Under the pieces are notes generated by a model that worked only from the letters and a program-made list of their open reading frames with translations, did not search any database and was not told the DNA's origin. From the NCBI GenBank assembly GCA_016906335.1, contig JADEYG010000007.1, positions 897,001-961,000 of the forward strand: a stretch of DNA of 64,000 nucleotides. Direction: 5' to 3'. Made by a program: the position numbers and the translations under genes. This DNA comes from Novakomyces olei (Eukaryota > Ascomycota > Novakomycetes > Novakomycetales > Novakomycetaceae). Numbering within the stretch: position 1 is the stretch's first letter; the number at the start of each line of letters is the position of its first letter. This document shows, in pieces, positions 59,127-64,000 of the stretch.

Positions 59127-62100
59127 ATGGCAGCAGATGATGAGCGCTCATCGGTGGAATTGCCGGCTCCTAGCTTGGCTTTTCGTAAAGCGCCCAAAAT
59201 CAAATCTGCTTCCATCAATAAAACTTTTCTGAAAACTGCAGCGGCGGCCTCCGGCGGCTCTTCTAATGTCTCACCTACTCCCGCAGTCGCAGTACTCTCC
59301 ACCGTATCTCCGTCCCGGACACCTCTGTCGTTTGATAAACGTAAGTTGACCTTCTCGACTGGTGTATATTGTACCAGTTGTACTTTGCGTTTCACCCATT
59401 TGACCAGTCTAACCTTTATACAAAGAGAAGCAAGCAGCGTCTACATCAGCACAGGCTTCCGTCGCGGGCGGTGCAGCTGCTTCGCCACCAGTTTCGGGCT
59501 CAGCGCCTTTACACTCCTTCCAGTCTGATCCACAGCGCGTGCACCAGCGCACCCCTCCTCTGCCTCTGAGTGGGAAGCTCAAGCTCAATGCTGTCGGTGG
59601 ACGTGCAATAAAAACTCTGAAAACTTCAGACACGGGGCCGTTTGGTGCTGATCGTCCGTCAAGTCGGTTAAGTACAGTAGTCACAAAGCCGAATGCTCAA
59701 TCGGTACCCAAAAATGTATGGAACCGGACAGAGACTGCCCCGCCGAGCGCTCAGTTTCCGTCTCATTCACACCAGCAAAATCAGCAGCAGCAGCAGCAGC
59801 AGCAGCATCGCTTGGACACGGCAAATTTATCGGACGAACAACTGCAAAAGGTTCTTGGGATTCATATGGCTCATCGGCTTAGCAGTACGGAGCACCGACC
59901 AGGAGGCGGTTGGGACGAAATGGATGACGACGAGGACCAGCTGGATAATGTGATTGAGTTTGCAGATGGGACTAGAGTCAATTTAGAGGACATTCCAAAA
60001 CCTGATCCAGAACGCCGATTTGAGGGCTATGAGCAGTTTGACAGAGCCTGGAACGGTCGGCCGCGTGGGTCGAATGCGAACACTACGTCTTCTACTACTA
60101 GTACTGATCACGCTCCCCCGTCTGCGGGCATTTTTAACGAACGCACTGGACAACGTGAACCCGTTACCGAGGCCAGTACACGCAGACGAAGCTCTAGCAA
60201 TTCCGCAAAACGGCCTATCTCTGTAGGTAATGGAGACAGAGCGCCCGACCGGCCAGTATGGGGCCAGGATGCTGATCATGGATTCGTGCAAGAGCCGATT
60301 CATACACGACGGCCTTCTCAGTCTCACGACCGGCCCGCTCTTGGCCACGGGGATGTAAGAAGGTCTATGCCCACAGTTTTACTACACGCTCCCAAGGCAA
60401 AGCCTGCTACGTCTACATCTACAGCAGCAGCAGCTAATAATACTTATCCTCTGCACCAGCCAAGACCCTCGATGGCAGTTCCGCAAGACCTTTCCTCACA
60501 ATCACAGCTCAAGACGGATTCATTTGCTACAAAAGTCCTGAATGCAACTGCGTCTCAGTCCATAGCCACTAAAACTGGTGACGTTGGCCATATTGTACCC
60601 AAAATCATGAAACGAAATGAACCTGGTACCAATGGTCCTATTCGTGCAAGTGAAAAGAGGGAGGCCGAAGTTCACGATAATGCAAATGATAGTAGTATTA
60701 CAAGCACGAGTACCCGTACCAGTAACAATGACACGAGTATTACTGGCTTACCAGCACAAGTCGTGCCGGCACAGGCAGAGCAAGAGGCTAAAACTGTGAT
60801 TGCGGAACCATCAACAAAAGACCTGGAGGCCATGAAACGAGCTTACGCGTTGGATGCTCGAGAAAAGGCGATTGAACGAAGGCAGAAAGACGAAGCTGAA
60901 CGGGTAGCAGCACAGGAACGTGCACATAAGCGGGCAGAAGCAATGGCTCAGAAGGCCGAGGCTTTAAAACGGGATGCAAAAGCAGTAGAAGCTATCCCAT
61001 CAGCGCCGAATCAAGCAGAGACGAGCGATTCAGCTCGGGCGGCCAGACTGAAGCATGACAAGACATGGGCCCCACGGATACTGCGTACACAGGATCAGCG
61101 AGAAGGGCAGAGTGAGGAGGAAGAAAGGTCTGCAGGTCAAGACAGAGCTTTGCCTGAGCAATTACAATCCCAGGTCACGAATCAACAAAGGAGACCGCCT
61201 CTACAGTCCCGTCGTCGTCAGTCAAAGCACGAGACCAATCGAGACCAGCCTGTTGAATCTGGGTCGGCTCAGAGTCAGAGCCAAATATCCATATCAGCCC
61301 CAGGCTCAGCAACTTCAGCAGTTCCCGATATCCGTCTTCCATTCAATCTTAGACAGATGCAAAGGCAGGCAGAACAAGGACCGGGATCAAAAGATGCTTC
61401 TACTTTATCCCATCTTTCAAGTGACAACGCTAGTTCTGCACCGGAGGCAAGGCCGTCATCCTCGCCTGCAGTCTTTTCAAAGATTTGGTCGCCCTCTGAT
61501 GCTGCAAAGACTGGGACGGCTTCAGTCTCTTCAGTAGGAGGAATTGCTTCTGCTGGAGATGCCTTGCTCTCTCAAACGAGGGCTACTTCACGCTTCTTTC
61601 CTCCCACACTGTCGTCGCCCTCGTCAGCATCATCTTCGCCGCCTTCTAACCGTGAGCCTGGACTCCTTTCAGACTCTGGCACCGCATCAATGACACCGAG
61701 GCAGGAAAGGAGGTTTGTTCCTCAGTCTAATAATACGAGCACTGCGAGTCCGAATGTGACGCTTGTTTCCCTGCCCAAAACACGACACGATCCTGCTTTT
61801 TCGACAGTTGACGATAGAACTGCAAACGCGGTGCAATTTGAACCGCCCGGATCAATGCCAAGATCAGTGACGATGAAGCCTGCTGGCTCTGCTCAGAGTG
61901 GTAGTTGCGGCAATTCACATATTGGCGCGAGAACAATAACAGTATCCCTACCAAAAGGCAAGAGCCAAAGAGCGAGGGAGCCTGTGAGAGAAAGGGAGAG
62001 GAGAATAGTGACAAGACTGCCTCCTCCGTCGGCGGACATGGCGGTAGCAAAAGGCCAGCTACAGTCTCGACTAGATCAGTCAAAGCATAAGCAGTACTTG

Positions 62101-62445
62101 GGGAATATAATTGTCAGCACTCCAAGGGGTAGATCGGTCAGAGCACCGGCTCACAATACAGCAGAGACTGGTTCAAGGCAGCAGCATATTATTGCTCAGG
62201 GTACAGTCAAGCTGCCCAAGGCTACAACGAATCGTGTGGCGGCCGGTGGACATGGTGCTAGTCCTGGTACGTCTATCAACCGCAATAGTTCAGGCGCGTC
62301 TTTTTCCTCTCCGATACCCGAACAGTCTCCTCCACAGTCACGGGGCGGCACTGACTCCCCACGCAAACATCCGGCAGCGTTCAATAAAAGCACTGCTAAA
62401 GTTGTAGTATCCTTACCGCCACGTACTGTCCCGAGCCTGTCGTGA
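59127..62445 (+). CDS. Large disordered protein with repeated SLPKG-type motifs
   Basis: Two exons (59127-59340, 59426-62445) encode 1077 residues, mostly Ser/Gln/Pro/Ala-rich and disordered. I do not recognise a named family. Ordered-looking islands are few. One is the N-terminal FRKAPKIKSASINKTFLKTA. Another is an acidic patch leading to NVIEFADGTRVNLEDIPKP and RFEGYEQFDRAW. A third is a charged helix around AMKRAYALDAREKAIERRQK that predicts a coiled coil near residue 550. The C-terminal 230 residues carry five spaced copies of a V-x-L-P-K-like motif (VTLVSLPKTR, TITVSLPKGKS, NIIVSTPRGRS, GTVKLPKAT, KVVVSLPPRT). A poly-Gln run lies near residue 190. A scaffold or RNA/translation regulator is possible but unproved. 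Confidence 0.75.
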
Positions 62446-62592
62446 TTGATTGCTACATCGTCGGGCCTGCACATACATAACATAATATTTTAATATAATT
62501 AAACATAAATATGTGTACAAGTATGTATATATATCGTACATACTACATCCCATAGTCAGGATGCACAGTAATGTAAATATTAAATATTGAAC

Positions 62593-62641
62593 TAAATTAA
62601 ATTAAATTAAATTGAATTGAATTGAATTAAATTAAATTAAA

Positions 62642-62673
<32 letters not shown>

Positions 62674-62675
62674 AA
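62593..62675 (+). repeat. (AAATT)n-(GAATT)n-(AAAT)n simple repeat
   Basis: Pentanucleotide AAATT units with three GAATT variants pass into AAAT units, just upstream of the TRM82-like gene. Confidence 0.9.
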
Positions 62676-62714
62676 ATAAAAAGTGCAAAAGCACTCAATT
62701 ATTTTGCGCCGTCA

Positions 62715-64000
62715 ATGGGACATCCTGTGCAGCAATTGGCTGGGCTTGACTCAGGCCGGCTAGCATGTGCCATCGATACTCGGATATACGTAATTGATCA
62801 AGCCAAGGCGGCTTTGCTATCAGAAACGGATCTTTGCAAGGACACGGCGGTCGCTGTGGCTTTAGATACTAATGCGCAAGAAGAAGAAGCTGATGATGAC
62901 GAGCCCAAAATTAATGGTAGTGCGGGTGTAGCAGACAATACGGACGTGCCCCAGAAAGAAGGGTCACAGGGCAAGAAGACTAATGCTGAAAACAAGGGAA
63001 AAAACAATTCAAAATCTGTTTCTGGAAAGGAGAATCCGTCTGTGCCAGTGCCTTTTGTTTCAGCTCTTGCTGCTGCTGGATCCCGACTGGTGTCGGCCAG
63101 TGCAGATAAAATCATACGCGTTTGGACAATTGACCAGCATGGATCTTTAAAGCTACAAAATTCTCGGTAAGATATCAAAATTAGAAAATAATAGAGTAAA
63201 AAGTAAAAAGGCCCATTAACAAATTAGGCGCATCAGCAAACGGATAGCCGTACTAACGGTCGTGCAAGAGCGAAACAAATTACTTGTTGGGGATTTGTCT
63301 GGAGACGTATTTGCTCTTGATTTAGATTCAAACGAGTTTGATGGCCAAAGTCCTATCATTGGACACGTTTCAATGCTTACAGATATCGCCTACTACCCAC
63401 ACGTAGATCGTTCAAAGTCTCTAATAATCACCGCTGATCGAGATGAGCATGTGCGGTCTTCATTCTATACCCATCCTTATGTTATTCACGGCTTCTACCT
63501 CGCTCACACCGAGTTTGTCTCTCGTCTATGTATTGTCCCTCGAGCGACCAGCGCTGGTGCGCCCACAGTACTCGTTACAGCGGGTGGAGATGGAAGGATT
63601 TGTGCATGGGACGTCATTTCAGGTCAGCTATTATCACAGATTGAACTGCCTGCAGACTACCGACTAGATACTGCGACAAGCAGCGGTGGCCGGCCGTATC
63701 ACGCTGTGTCCCACCTAGCTTTGCTGCCAAATACGAGGCTGCTCGTTGTCGGCTTAGAAGGGTAAGAAATTGGTATATTAATTTAAGTGCGCTTTAGCGT
63801 TTTCGATCAAATACCGAATCGCGTTGAAAAATAATAATCGAATAAGCAAACTAACTGTTTAATTAAACGAAAAGAATAGCGCTAATCCATAGTGTTTCTC
63901 GCTTATTGCTTTTGGCGGTTGATGACACTGGTCTATTGAGCCTTAATGGCACTGTTGAAACGGACGGATACGTGCTGGATATCGTGTTCACTACTGGCAA
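62715..64000 (+). CDS. TRM82: tRNA (guanine-N7) methyltransferase non-catalytic WD40 subunit (Trm82/WDR4), 3'-partial
   Basis: Partner of the Trm8/METTL1 methyltransferase that makes m7G46 in tRNA. Exons 62715-63166, 63228-63761 and 63875 to beyond the window join in phase. Early blades contain LACAIDTRIYVIDQ and RLVSASADKIIRVWTID, separated by an acidic/Lys-rich insert of about 60 residues. The diagnostic block is IIGHVSMLTDIAYYP, then IITADRDEHVRSSFYTHPYV and HTEFVSRLC, which form the Trm8-contact surface in the family. Another blade holds LVTAGGDGRICAWDV. The gene is cut by the right edge in its last blades. Low-complexity inserts in the first blade are common in Trm82. Confidence 0.9.

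Overview
The window is a compact, gene-dense stretch of a fungal nuclear genome. Fungal hallmarks are a flavocytochrome b2-type lactate dehydrogenase, two GH81 beta-1,3-glucanases, an RCF2-type HIG1 protein, a PHO80-type cyclin, a Sey1 dynamin-like GTPase and an Icp55-type aminopeptidase. Genes carry few to many very short introns (mostly 36-56 nt) with GT..AG ends and a CTAAC or CTAAT branch site just upstream of the 3' splice site. All three stop codons are used as stops. DNA polymerase iota, WDR48, DCC1 and ZNF277 argue against a budding yeast. I cannot place the species more precisely. Intergenic DNA is AT-rich and full of long simple repeats.

Layout. 1-5.9 kb: 3' part of DPB2 (Pol epsilon subunit B), a cytochrome b2-like dehydrogenase ending in SKL, and an unrecognised coiled-coil protein. 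6.5-15.9 kb: RPC1 (Pol III largest subunit), SEY1, a small hypothetical gene, and a ZNF277-like zinc-finger gene. 16.5-25.7 kb: bifunctional PFK-2/FBPase-2, RCF2, a kelch protein, a DUF202 membrane protein, ERV1, and proteasome subunit RPN12, with three long (TAA)n arrays between them. 26.5-36 kb: PHO80-like cyclin, a secreted but active-site-divergent GH81 gene, an initiator-like tRNA-Met, peroxisomal thiolase, and an intact cytosolic-type GH81 gene. 36.4-40.6 kb: an eight-exon Dbl-family RhoGEF. 41.5-49.5 kb: DNA polymerase iota, DCC1 and WDR48/UAF1, all three tied to PCNA. 50.3-64 kb: cyclic nucleotide phosphodiesterase, ICP55 aminopeptidase, an AlkB-like dioxygenase, MED7, F-actin capping protein alpha, a BET1-like SNARE, tRNA-Cys, a large disordered protein, and the 5' part of TRM82/WDR4.

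How the genes relate. Most are unlinked housekeeping genes placed head-to-head or tail-to-tail with short spacers. Possible functional groupings are PCNA and replication-fork biology (DPB2, POLI, DCC1, WDR48), peroxisomal metabolism (the SKL-ended dehydrogenase and the PTS2 thiolase), mitochondrial import and respiration (ERV1, RCF2, ICP55), and beta-glucan remodelling (two GH81 genes). I found no viral or mobile element, no rRNA and no CRISPR array. Exon borders were read by eye from splice motifs and family similarity. In most spliced genes the exon lengths sum to a whole number of codons. The exceptions are DPB2, where one intron border is unresolved, and TRM82, which runs off the window.
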